Shown here: one piece after another, positions 45,539-53,700 of the stretch
Layout: each line of letters starts with the position of its first letter
Position numbering within the stretch: the first letter of the stretch is position 1
Assembly: GCA_946498095.1 (NCBI GenBank)
Contig: CAMMMX010000022.1
Span: forward strand, 1 to 54,190
Direction of reading: 5' to 3'
Source of the DNA: an uncultured Clostridia bacterium
GTDB lineage: Bacteria > Bacillota > Clostridia > Oscillospirales > Ruminococcaceae
DNA length: 54,190 nt
Position numbers and translations under genes: made by a program
Notes under the pieces: model-generated
Told to the model about the DNA's origin: nothing
Database searches by the model: none
The model's input: the letters and a program-made list of their open reading frames with translations, nothing else

Positions 45539-48115
45539 TTACATTTTTTCCCTGGAAAAGCGCAGGAGCGTGACTGGTCCAAGCAGTCCGGAAGGCGGAA
45601 GCTGTAGATAGGTGGAGAACCCATCCATGATGGTTTGGACAAGCGTATTGGAAACCTCGATCCGCAAGCTGTTTTCTTCCGGCCTGACAGCCGAACCGAT
45701 AGAAAACCGGTACGGAGGCGCAATCCGGACGGAACAGTCCACCCCGTTTACCCAGACATGCGCGCATTGTCCGACTGCGCCAAGGTCCAGTTGCCAGATA
45801 TCGTCTTGCTTTGAATCCGGCAACTGGAATGTGGCCTCATACCGCATTTTTCCGCTAAATCCAGGCATATGCTCCGCCGCTGTTACGTTATAAAGACTGC
45901 GGACAGTATCGAAAGGACGAAAGTCATTGCAGTTGCCGGATTCGGCAAGGGAAAGCTGATAAGTCGGCGATAATTCCCAGCACGCCTGTTGTTGGGGAGC
46001 CGGCGGGAACCGGAACGCCTCGTCCTCTAAATCCCCAAAGCAATAAAGTACGGACGCGTAAGGAGGCAAGTCGATTTCCAGGCAGCCGTTACCGGCAGTT
46101 CCTGATACGAAGTCGTTGGCCAGCAAATCGATCCGAAGATAGGATCCAGAGACAGGTAACTCGACATGTGTATGGACGTGCTCGGTCACCGACTCGTTGA
46201 AAAATAGAAAGAATTCCGTCTCCCCACGGGAGATATGGTAATGACGCAGCAAGGGGTAGTTCCCATCCACCGATACCTCTGCCATTCCCCGCTCACGCAG
46301 ATACCCTGCAAGCCGCGCAACAGGCAGTACCGGCGCCGCTATCTGGGCATTGTCCGGCAAGCCTTCCGCAAACAGGATACAGGCCCCCTGCGACTGTAGC
46401 GACAGCAGGCGCTTACCAGCCGTATCTGGCAGGTATTTGGCATAGGGGAGAATCAGGCAATGGTAACTTTCTGCTCCGACAACAAGCTTGCCGTCCCTCA
46501 CGGCCGCGTTGGACAGCATGTCAACGGGGACAAAGTCAAAATCAATATGCGCGTCATAAAGCGCCTTGGCCGGTACTTGCGACTTCATATATTGATCCCG
46601 GTTCATCCATTCGCCCTCGGCATGGTAAAGAATCGCTGCATCCGCATGATGGATTCCGCCGGATAAAAGATGGCTGGCACGATTGATATATTGCATTAAA
46701 ATGGAAAAGCCCTCAAACTGAGGATCCCGGCCGCCGGATCCAAAATGAGGCGGGCAATCCGGATTGGGGAAACCAGGAGAAAACGCATGCGGGACAAAAT
46801 GGTTCACCCCTCTGACCAATAAATGATCGACCAGCCACTTCATCACCGGAGTGCCTTCCCCCCAGCCGTACGCGCCGAAGAGCTCGCACATGGCCCGGCT
46901 GTGCTTAGCCGGGTCCAGATGGGCGTCAGATGCACATAATTTTGCCAGCGCGTAATGGAAAAATTCTGGCTCCGCTTCGCCTCCGCCTATCGGAGCCGCA
47001 TGAGGCGTATGTGCGAATCCGGGTAGAATCTGATGCAGTACAATGTCCATGCCGGACATATCCTGCCCCTTCATTGACCTGAAATAATGTCCGGCGCCAC
47101 ACCCTAGGCGCGCATGGGCGTTCATATCTTCAATTACATGCCCGACGTACTGCACATGATGGGAACGGCACCATGCGCCGATTTGCTGGGTAAAGCATTC
47201 ACTGTAAAGCTGGGTGACGGCGTTCATATAGGCGAGTCTGACTTCAGGAGCGCACGGCAAGTCAAACCACAGCGAAGGAAGAAGCGCCATGACCGAATAG
47301 CCCAGCTCTTGTTCCATCCGCAGCGGAACTTCGTCCGACCACGGCAACGAAAGCCCCGGCATACCGACGGTGCGTTCATACATCCCATAATCGACCGGGG
47401 TAGCGTCAAAGAATCCGTTGCCAAAGGAAGGCTCGTCTGAAAAAAATCCGGCGATGGTCCGTCCGAATTCATCCGCGTAACGCGCATAATGAGGCTCGTA
47501 AACAGCGTCAATCAAAACCCGGACAGAGTCCTTTTGCAGCATATCGATCCGGTCGTCCACGCCGGCGCGGGAACGGTAGAGAAAGAAAACCCGGTATGCG
47601 CCTTTTGGGATGTCCCAATACAGGAAGCGCCCCTGGACACAGGCGGAAAGGTTCTGTACTTCCCCCGACAGTTTTCCATTCTCCGCATAACGGCAGGCAT
47701 AGGCGCCCAGCAAAATATCCTCATCGGACGCTTTCCGCAGCAGCACAGAGGCGCCGTTCATAGGCCCCATCACGTCCGTGTGGTATTCAATGAGGTTCCA
47801 TTTCCGCAGATGCGGATACTTGTTTGCGATCCATCCGTTTGCATGACCGGTTGGAAAATGGTCGTCGTCCATAATCCACACCCGCATTCCCCTTTTTTTG
47901 GCCTGCGACAGGATGATGTCCATGTCCGCCCACCAGCTGTCCCCGCAGAAATCCGGATGCGGGCGTGACTCCACACAAAACGCACGGACATTGCTCGCGT
48001 ATATTTCTTCGATTTGCTCTACAAGCCTCTCTCTATAACCCCCTTTCTGCCAAAATAAAGGGAAAATATAGTTTGCTTCTTTTCCTGTCAAAACGTCTTT
48101 TAACCTTTGATCCAT
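45539..48115 (-). CDS. Large glycoside hydrolase, GH106-like (alpha-L-rhamnosidase family)
   Basis: 858 residues from ATG 48115, which has AGGAGGGG just upstream; a longer frame from 48208 lacks a site. 'VESRPHPDFCGDSWWADMDIIL' near residue 50 and 'MDDDHFPTGHANG' open the barrel. 'GFFSDEPSFG' and 'YVGHVIEDMNAH' are acidic active-site-like segments, followed by 'AYGWGEGTPVMKWLVDHLLVRG', which resembles the PF17132 group. The C-terminus is a jelly-roll carbohydrate-binding fold ('WQLDLGAVGQCAHVWVNG'). No signal peptide, so it acts on imported sugars. The exact specificity is not certain. Confidence 0.75.
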   Translation of the reverse strand: MDQRLKDVLTGKEANYIFPLFWQKGGYRERLVEQIEEIYASNVRAFCVESRPHPDFCGDSWWADMDIILSQAKKRGMRVWIMDDDHFPTGHANGWIANKYPHLRKWNLIEYHTDVMGPMNGASVLLRKASDEDILLGAYACRYAENGKLSGEVQNLSACVQGRFLYWDIPKGAYRVFFLYRSRAGVDDRIDMLQKDSVRVLIDAVYEPHYARYADEFGRTIAGFFSDEPSFGNGFFDATPVDYGMYERTVGMPGLSLPWSDEVPLRMEQELGYSVMALLPSLWFDLPCAPEVRLAYMNAVTQLYSECFTQQIGAWCRSHHVQYVGHVIEDMNAHARLGCGAGHYFRSMKGQDMSGMDIVLHQILPGFAHTPHAAPIGGGEAEPEFFHYALAKLCASDAHLDPAKHSRAMCELFGAYGWGEGTPVMKWLVDHLLVRGVNHFVPHAFSPGFPNPDCPPHFGSGGRDPQFEGFSILMQYINRASHLLSGGIHHADAAILYHAEGEWMNRDQYMKSQVPAKALYDAHIDFDFVPVDMLSNAAVRDGKLVVGAESYHCLILPYAKYLPDTAGKRLLSLQSQGACILFAEGLPDNAQIAAPVLPVARLAGYLRERGMAEVSVDGNYPLLRHYHISRGETEFFLFFNESVTEHVHTHVELPVSGSYLRIDLLANDFVSGTAGNGCLEIDLPPYASVLYCFGDLEDEAFRFPPAPQQQACWELSPTYQLSLAESGNCNDFRPFDTVRSLYNVTAAEHMPGFSGKMRYEATFQLPDSKQDDIWQLDLGAVGQCAHVWVNGVDCSVRIAPPYRFSIGSAVRPEENSLRIEVSNTLVQTIMDGFSTYLQLPPSGLLGPVTLLRFSREKM

Positions 48116-48290
48116 CGGGTACCCCTCCTGACTGTTCTCGCCGGAAAAAAACAGCTTCTGTCCGTGCTGAAGAGGCAGTCCCTCCCGCGGGATCCTTGGC
48201 ATATGCATAGGTTATCTGTGTCATCCAGTCGCTAGTTGCACAGTAACAAGCCGTTGTGTTTCCGTGTTTGCTTTCCTCCCGGTTACTTAC

Positions 48291-48319
48291 AGTATACCAT
48301 AACGGTGCCGGCATTGAAA
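48291..48319 (-). promoter_or_regulatory. Possible promoter of the GH106-like gene
   Basis: Minus strand -35-like TTTCAA, 17-bp spacer, extended -10 TGGTATACT (TATACT at 48291-48296). The leader would be about 170 bases with no gene that I can defend. Confidence 0.5.
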
Positions 48320-48451
48320 GATGGGCGCCATATTTTGTGGTTTTGATTAATAGATAACTCACTTGGCGGGAAAAGCGATCCTTGGATAATCATTTTTTAC
48401 CGATGCGGCGTACGAAAGGGATTACAATACTGGAAGATGTCCCCCACGATT

Positions 48452-48898
48452 TCACGGAGACAACGATTTTTCTTCCTTTTCCGGACAGGTGGTGGCAGCC
48501 TTACGGTTTTCCCAGTAACGGATAAGCGCCTGCATAACGGCGGCCAGCACCAGCAGACCTGCTGTGGCAGCACCCCAGCCATTCCAGGCGTTCGCCGTCA
48601 AAAAGGCTAGGACAGCGAGGATCGCCGAGGCGGTGAGAACCCCCTGGCAGGCTGTGCCGCACCGGCCGGTCAGACAGAATACCGGAAGCAGCACGAAGGA
48701 CACGGTGGCAAGGACAGCGGCAGCCAGCGGAGCAAAATGTCCATAACCCCATGCTGTTCCATCAAACCAGGAAAACGCCGTGACCAGCCGCTCGTCCGGC
48801 CCTGGTGCAAACACCAGCAGGTTGCCCAGCGGCAGGATCATCAGTACCAACGCGGCACACAGGAAAGGAAACGGCAGCCAATGTTTCCAGCGTTTCAT
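48452..48898 (-). CDS. Small membrane protein, four helices
   Basis: 148 residues, not recognised. Hydrophobic segments lie at about 8-30, 55-77, 83-103 and 107-126, with a short charged C-terminus (NRKAATTCPEKEEK). AAGGAGG lies before the ATG. It may be transcribed ahead of the glycosidase gene, but 336 bases and a likely promoter separate them. Confidence 0.7.
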   Translation of the reverse strand: MKRWKHWLPFPFLCAALVLMILPLGNLLVFAPGPDERLVTAFSWFDGTAWGYGHFAPLAAAVLATVSFVLLPVFCLTGRCGTACQGVLTASAILAVLAFLTANAWNGWGAATAGLLVLAAVMQALIRYWENRKAATTCPEKEEKSLSP

Positions 48899-49023
48899 AC
48901 AGGAAAACCTCCTTTTTGTTTACTCGAAGGAAGTAAACGTGACTGATATTTTCCCTTCGAAAACCCCTTAAAGATGGAAAATCTTTGTAAAGATTATGGT
49001 ATACGGACAAAAGAATGTTGCCC

Positions 49024-49078
49024 TGCGTTGTCAGAGAAAGCGATGCGATTAATTGAAATTGTAAAACCTGACAACGCA
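49024..49078. repeat. Inverted repeat after the methyltransferase gene
   Basis: Perfect 11-base arms tgcgttgtcag and ctgacaacgca are separated by 33 bases, ending four bases before the stop of the methyltransferase gene. No T run follows on either strand, so it is a weak terminator at best; it could also mark the edge of the A+T-rich segment. Confidence 0.55.
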
Positions 49079-49081
49079 AAT

Positions 49082-49885
49082 TTATATTTCACAACACGAT
49101 GCTCCTTTTGAACATATAAGCAACGCGTGACCGGCCAGACCTGTACAACTTTCGTAACTTGTTAATTTATCATAAAGCGGCCGCATTTTCTCAAACTGTT
49201 CATCCGTCATTTCGTTTACAAGTTTCATGGCAAACATAAAATTGGTGCCGAGATTCCTTATCTTTTTTAAGCCATAATTTCTGGACATTTCCTCTATTTC
49301 TTCGGGCATGGTATAATAAAAAAGACCAGGCCGTAAGTCATCCGTACCTCTAGCAAAGACATATTCATCGGCGGTGGGATTCGGATAGGCATCATCGAAT
49401 ACGCACGAGCCTGCATACGTACCTAGTTGCACGATATAGGCAAAAGCCAGATAGCCTCCGTCTTTGCAGACCCTTGCTGCTTCCGAAAATGCCAATCCCC
49501 TTTCCGTTTTGGATAGGTGGTACATTGGTCCTAGGGACAAAACTACGTCAAAGCTGCCGTCAGGTATATTTTCGAGGTTGGTAGCATCGCCGATCTGGCA
49601 GGATAAATTTCGAACATCCTGCTCTTGAATTCTTTGATGAAACAATTCAATATGAGGCGGGAATAAATCCACACCCACATATTCTCGGCATTTATCAGCA
49701 TAGTAAAACCCATAATACCCCGTAGCGCAACCAATCTCTAATACCCGATCTTCTTTGGTAATGATCCCCTCTAAATGTTTTTTTGTGTAGTGATATTCCA
49801 GTCCATCATTACGAGAAAAGTTTTCTCGGCCATCTTCACTCTTACTGCTGTATTTTTCAAATACTTTGTCTCTATTACTGGACAT
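49082..49885 (-). CDS. Class I SAM-dependent methyltransferase
   Basis: 267 residues. Motif I 'VLEIGCATGYYG' binds S-adenosylmethionine, followed by 'VGVDLFPPHIELF' and the post-I 'FDVVLSLGPMYHLS'. The substrate is unknown. Start ATG 49885 after GGGGGG; a second in-frame ATG four codons earlier is possible. Its A+T content is higher than in genes to the left, and it opens the segment of acquired appearance. Confidence 0.87.
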   Translation of the reverse strand: MSSNRDKVFEKYSSKSEDGRENFSRNDGLEYHYTKKHLEGIITKEDRVLEIGCATGYYGFYYADKCREYVGVDLFPPHIELFHQRIQEQDVRNLSCQIGDATNLENIPDGSFDVVLSLGPMYHLSKTERGLAFSEAARVCKDGGYLAFAYIVQLGTYAGSCVFDDAYPNPTADEYVFARGTDDLRPGLFYYTMPEEIEEMSRNYGLKKIRNLGTNFMFAMKLVNEMTDEQFEKMRPLYDKLTSYESCTGLAGHALLICSKGASCCEI

Positions 49886-50019
49886 CGAACCCCCCATTCT
49901 TTTATAAAATTATTTTGTAATTATATAAAATAAGATTCTCAAAGTAAATCTTTTAAGCTAATTTGTTTCAACACATCATAATTACGTTCAATATTTGTCG
50001 GAGCGGCATTTTTGTTTGT

Positions 50020-50589
50020 TCATAACCGATTGGCCTTTTCCCAAGCTTCTTTATAATAGGTCGAAATGAATATAGCTTCTTCACTTGATGGAGACAATAA
50101 GAGGTGTTTTTTCTCAATATATTCAACCATCATATCCACGATTCGGTTCTGTTCCTCTGTTGATAAGGATTGATACCGAAGAATTTCAAGTTTTCCAGCG
50201 CTTTCCATCCTCAGAATTTCTTCATAAACATGATCAATTATTTCACATTTCTCCATAGAGACAGCGCTTTTACTCACATACATATCTTCTTCAGCAGCTT
50301 TTTCAAATCCCCTATTTTCCACAGAATACAGATAACCTTTCACGCCGTCGTAAAATGCTTTTAGCTGATCAGGAAACTGTTCGTAGTAGGTACAAACGCC
50401 ATTTTTAATGGCACAGGTAACCCATTTATTCGTGCGTATATTGTGGTTTGCATCCCAAATATAGAACAAGGCGTATGCGCGATTCGCCGTTAAATACACC
50501 ACTGCATCTGACAACCCATTGTGTAATTTCGATACCGGCTTTAAACATGTAAGATTGGGAACGATAGAACCGTGGTACAAAAACTCCAT
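50020..50589 (-). CDS. 'LYHGS' protein, possible ADP-ribosyltransferase-like fold
   Basis: 189 residues. It begins 'MEFLYHGSIVPNLTCLKP', then 'VVYLTANRAYALFYIWD'. The LYHGS start with a following VYLT/ALFY strand resembles a widespread family of small proteins that I recall as ART-like, though the catalytic residues cannot be assigned. The C-terminal half is helical and acidic. AAAGGAG lies eight bases before the ATG. It has its own promoter. Phage defence, toxin or metabolic roles are all open. Confidence 0.65.
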   Translation of the reverse strand: MEFLYHGSIVPNLTCLKPVSKLHNGLSDAVVYLTANRAYALFYIWDANHNIRTNKWVTCAIKNGVCTYYEQFPDQLKAFYDGVKGYLYSVENRGFEKAAEEDMYVSKSAVSMEKCEIIDHVYEEILRMESAGKLEILRYQSLSTEEQNRIVDMMVEYIEKKHLLLSPSSEEAIFISTYYKEAWEKANRL

Positions 50590-50624
50590 AAAACCCGCTC
50601 CTTTTGCATACATATATTTTTCTT

Positions 50625-50653
50625 ATTATACCACCGCTATATTTCCATGTCTA
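50625..50653 (-). promoter_or_regulatory. Promoter of the LYHGS gene
   Basis: Minus strand -35 TAGACA (50648-50653), 17-bp spacer, -10 TATAAT (50625-50630). It lies inside the remains of the GNAT pseudogene. Confidence 0.75.
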
Positions 50654-50958
50654 TACTTGGGCCCTATGATAAATCAATTTGACCTGGAAAAGACTTATGA
50701 AACCAAAGGTTTAGGCGAGTCGTGCGCCGACTATTCCTAATAAAATGATAACATGCCTGTTACTTTGTGGAATATACCCAGAAAAACTAAGCCGTTAATA
50801 ATATCCATATTTTTATATTGAGAAATTATTCAATCCAAAAATCCCTTTGCACTGCCCATACAGGAATGTTGCATTTTATTTAAAGTTGTTTCGAATTCCG
50901 ACAGCTCCAAATCCGTTAAGTTGCATATGATGTATCTTTCTGTTTCCAATTGTATCAT
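50627..50958 (-). pseudogene. GNAT acetyltransferase pseudogene
   Basis: ATG 50958 follows AAGGAG and opens 'MIQLETERYIICNLT', a classical GNAT start. An in-frame TGA at 50830-50832 falls after 'KGFLD'; relatives have Trp there. Reading on gives 'IISQYKNMDIINGLVFLGIF', then the frame changes several times ('AHDSPKP', 'IGPKYRHGNIAVV', which is the acetyl-CoA loop region). About 110 codons are recognisable before the sequence is lost. A dead gene, or an unlikely recoding case. Confidence 0.7.
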
Positions 50959-51044
50959 TTTACTCCTTACACGATAGAAAAAGTTTTTTCAATTATAGCT
51001 TAATTTCTAAAAAATAACAAGAGCAATTTAGAAAGTATGTCAAT

Positions 51045-51077
51045 AAAAAAACCACTGATATAAAATCAGTGGTTTTT
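51045..51077 (-). terminator. Terminator of the coiled-coil gene
   Basis: aaaaaaccactgat pairs with atcagtggttttt. The minus strand ends in TTTTTTATT. It lies about 70 bases past the stop codon at 51146. Confidence 0.85.
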
Positions 51078-51145
51078 CATGTAAAGGTGAAATAAAAAAT
51101 CACCGCTTCGACTATAATGTGGGAGTCCCTTCTTCATAAACGGAT

Positions 51146-51454
51146 TTATTTACTTTCAGTGTCCTTTATTTCGTCCATCCTTGATTCTGTCTCATCAATT
51201 CTGTCATTTACTTCATCTAGGCGGCTCTCTAAATCGTCGATGCGAGATTCAGCATCATCTATATCTGCATCCATAACCAATCCAATAGGACAATTTTGAA
51301 AATCAATCTGACAGTCATTCCCGATAGAAATATCTCCAATAGGACAGCTTGTCAGTATCACTTCCTTTGCTTCATTCAAAGATATTTTAGATAGCTTGCA
51401 TTCAAGAATTTCGATACGATCCATCAATTCTTTAATTTGATCCCGATCATTCAT
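51146..51454 (-). CDS. Coiled-coil protein with a Cys-Pro-Ile-Gly repeat
   Basis: 102 residues from ATG 51454 (GGAG nine bases upstream). Residues ~5-25 form a coiled coil. Two copies of 'CPIG' follow ('TSCPIGDISIGND' and 'QNCPIGLVMDAD'), 24 residues apart. The last 40 residues are an almost pure heptad repeat of the type 'DDLESRLDEVNDRIDE', strongly acidic. No family recognised. It is a candidate oligomer or scaffold. Own promoter and terminator. Confidence 0.65.
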   Translation of the reverse strand: MNDRDQIKELMDRIEILECKLSKISLNEAKEVILTSCPIGDISIGNDCQIDFQNCPIGLVMDADIDDAESRIDDLESRLDEVNDRIDETESRMDEIKDTESK

Positions 51455-51509
51455 TTTCAGCCACTCCATTCATGTAAAATATTATGAATTTCATTGAATA
51501 TTTTTATAA

Positions 51510-51538
51510 ATTATAGTACAATCCTGCCGACAAAGCAA
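51510..51538 (-). promoter_or_regulatory. Promoter of the coiled-coil gene
   Basis: Minus strand -35 TTGCTT (51533-51538), 17-bp spacer, -10 TATAAT (51510-51515). Confidence 0.7.
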
Positions 51539-51557
51539 ATAAAACTTTTTCGGCAGG
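51523..51557 (+). terminator. Hairpin between the coiled-coil gene and the methyltransferase remnant
   Basis: cctgccga pairs with tcggcagg around a 19-base loop, followed by gtttta on the plus strand. The stem overlaps the coiled-coil promoter. Role uncertain. Confidence 0.4.
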
Positions 51558-51657
51558 GTTTTATCGTATCAAAAGAGACAAAAAAGATGCCACGCTGTTT
51601 CTTGCTGTCAAACTTGAACCTACACCAAAGCTTGTGCTTATTTGTTCAAACGATAAA

Positions 51658-52382
51658 TCACTTTTTTCTTGCCCAAATTATGGCTCGTTTTGTCATTTCG
51701 CTAATAGGATTTCTGCTATAATCACCATATTCTTCTTCCACTATAAAACCGGAAACTTTAAGCCATTTATGTATTTGCCAATAGTTGCAAAGTGCTTAGT
51801 GGACGGTATATCTTGTCTGATTTTAGTGCCATCAGATAATAATAATTCAAATCTCCGTATAAACTTATTGAGTCCTGTTTTGAGGTCAAAAGAACTGTTC
51901 CATAAAGTCATTTTTCCTGTATTGCCATTGCTGTCAGTTCCTTGCCAAACAACATTTTCATTAGCATTCCCAAACCATTTTTCAGGGTGTAATGTATATC
52001 CATAATCAATGTAAAGATGACCGCCAGAAACAAGAGCAGCGGATGATTTTTGAATGACAAGGATCTGTGCTTTGTCATAATCAATGTCTGCAATAATATT
52101 AAATAGGAAATTAGCAGCTAACATTACAACATCATATCCTTTGCCCCAATCATCTTTTATGACATCGGCTTTCTGCCAAGTAATATTTTTCATTCCTTTG
52201 GCTCTTGCAGATATTTTGTCAAGCATATATTGGTCAAAATCGAGACCTTTTACACGATGTCCTGCTTTTGCCAATGGCACCAGAATACGACCGCTGCCAC
52301 AGGCGACTTCCGTTGCCGCACCGAAATTGATACAATGTAACGATGAACCAGATACCCCATTAACGATGAACACGCCACCCAA
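51658..52382 (-). pseudogene. Class I SAM methyltransferase, 5'-truncated and frameshifted
   Basis: The main frame (51741-52382) enters the family directly at motif I, 'ATEVACGSGRILVPLAKAG', followed by 'VKGLDFDQYML'; the usual ~40 preceding residues are missing and replaced by unrelated codons. Near the end the frame closes early ('GKYINGLKFPVL'). A neighbouring frame continues the expected C-terminus, 'YWQIHKWLKVSGFIVEEEYG' to 'RAIIWARKK', with a stop at 51658. So one frameshift near 51770-51790 and a lost 5' end. No promoter or ribosome site is visible. Confidence 0.75.
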
Positions 52383-52406
52383 TTAACGATAGCGAACAGG
52401 TGCATG
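52338..52406. repeat. Three tandem 23-bp repeats
   Basis: Units start at 52338, 52361 and 52384, each with TAACGAT. Units 1 and 2 share TAACGATGAAC and 18 of 23 positions, unit 3 is more diverged. They lie exactly where the methyltransferase gene loses homology. Confidence 0.65.
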
Positions 52407-52484
52407 TGGTGTGTAAAAAAACATGTTCGCATTATATAATACAAAACAAATTGATTTTGCTTGCCAGCATAGTTGATTATAAAG

Positions 52485-52521
52485 TAAAAAAAGATAACCA
52501 GCCACCTTAGCAGCCGGTTAC
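52485..52521 (-). terminator. Terminator of the second araC-type gene
   Basis: Minus strand gtaaccggc, a ten-base loop, gctggttat, then CTTTTTTT. One A-C mismatch in the stem. It starts 19 bases past the stop codon. Confidence 0.75.
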
Positions 52522-52539
52522 CTAAATACATGGTTATGG

Positions 52540-53502
52540 TTATATTTCCCCGGGCGTAACCCCATACCTTTTCTTGAAAGCGTCGATAAAATGGCTTGCA
52601 TTGGTATATCCCACCATCCATACCACATCTTTCACCTTATATTTTCCGCTTTGCAACAAACGATGTGCCATCTCCATGCGCTTTTCCACTATGTACTCGT
52701 AGACCGTACAATTAAAACAGGCTTTGAAGCCCTGCTTCAATTTAGTTTCACTGAGATAGCATTGCTCCGCAATCTGTGCGATTGTCAAAGGGTGCAGGAA
52801 ATGATTGTCAATAATTTCCCTGGCCTTCATCAAGCAGCGATAATCTTCTCTGGAAATCTCTTTGTCGTTTTTCTGCTTTCCAATCGCTTCTTCGCAGAAC
52901 AGGGAGACAAGTTCCAATACCTTTCCTTCAAGATACAACTTGCGCAGCTTTCGCTCTGGCGGGCAGTCTAATAGCTGCTGCAAAACCAAGCGAATTTCCG
53001 GTGTGGTAGAAAATATGTGTGTACAAATCTTGTTATCCCGCCGAATTAAATGCGCGGCTTCTAAATCCTCTGCCAAAGACAGGAAACGCTCCTGTTCCAG
53101 CGAAATGCTTAATGTTCGGTAAGGTTCTTCAGAACCAAAACGGCTGATGCATTGGGAAAAAGTTCCACACTGTAAACTGCACTGTGTAGGGGAAAGCTGG
53201 TAGTGCTCGCCTCGTGTTTGACGATAATCCCATTCGCAGATCCCATTCATACAGAAAGAGAGTTGAAAGACTTTGCGCTCTGGATACTCTTCGCACAGTT
53301 CCGTTTCCTTTTTGAACGACATTTCAGACTGCACTAAAAATAATCCTTTTGACACTTCCTGCATATCCACCAATCCATCGGCCACCTGTTTTGTAAGCCG
53401 AAAGCTGGTATCGGTTTGCTCCACTACTTTATTCGTACCCGAAACGCCGGAAACGAGAAAAGAGCGTGGCACATATTCTGGCGCAGACCATTGTAAAAGC
53501 AT
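52540..53502 (-). CDS. AraC family transcriptional regulator (YbtA-like)
   Basis: 320 residues. The N-terminal ~210 residues form a sensor without clear cupin motifs. The C-terminus has two helix-turn-helix units ('LTIAEQIAEQCYLSETKLKQGFK'-like region and 'VKDVVWMVGYTNASHFIDAFKKRYG' region). Such regulators commonly sit divergent to paired ABC exporters or siderophore uptake genes, as here. AAAGGAG precedes the ATG. Composition is nearer to the rest of the chromosome than the 50-52 kb segment. Confidence 0.9.
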   Translation of the reverse strand: MLLQWSAPEYVPRSFLVSGVSGTNKVVEQTDTSFRLTKQVADGLVDMQEVSKGLFLVQSEMSFKKETELCEEYPERKVFQLSFCMNGICEWDYRQTRGEHYQLSPTQCSLQCGTFSQCISRFGSEEPYRTLSISLEQERFLSLAEDLEAAHLIRRDNKICTHIFSTTPEIRLVLQQLLDCPPERKLRKLYLEGKVLELVSLFCEEAIGKQKNDKEISREDYRCLMKAREIIDNHFLHPLTIAQIAEQCYLSETKLKQGFKACFNCTVYEYIVEKRMEMAHRLLQSGKYKVKDVVWMVGYTNASHFIDAFKKRYGVTPGEI

Positions 53503-53547
53503 AATGCCGAACTCCTTTCATAAACACAAGGTTAGTTACTGCTAACT

Positions 53548-53576
53548 ATAATACCATATTACATAAGAAAAAGCAA
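53548..53576 (-). promoter_or_regulatory. Promoter of the second araC-type gene
   Basis: Minus strand -35 TTGCTT (53571-53576), 17-bp spacer, -10 TATTAT (53548-53553). The leader carries the small inverted repeat gttag-ttactg-ctaac (53531-53546). Confidence 0.65.
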
Positions 53577-53595
53577 GCCGTTACAGAAACAGATT

Positions 53596-53658
53596 TGTCG
53601 GATTGGGGTATAGAACTGCCGGATTCGGTCACAAAAACGAAAGCTGTTTTGCTATGCT
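53596..53658 (+). promoter_or_regulatory. Direct repeats and promoter of the ABC exporter gene
   Basis: TGTCGGATTGGG (53596-53607) and TGCCGGATTCGG (53617-53628) match at 10 of 12 positions, 21 bp apart. The second touches the -35 region (53630-53635, a poor match). TATGCT (53653-53658) is a possible -10. This is the layout of AraC-activated promoters, so the divergent regulator probably binds here. Confidence 0.6.
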
Positions 53659-53700
53659 GATTATGTTTGGAAAACAACACGGAAAGGCGGGTAAATGTAT

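Noticed and set aside
45211-45723. A 170-codon minus-strand frame overlapping the end of the GH106-like gene
   Set aside because: It runs through the 3' end of a clear gene in another frame and has no ribosome site.
51494-51721. A 75-codon plus-strand frame
   Set aside because: It overlaps the frameshifted tail of the methyltransferase remnant and lacks a ribosome site.
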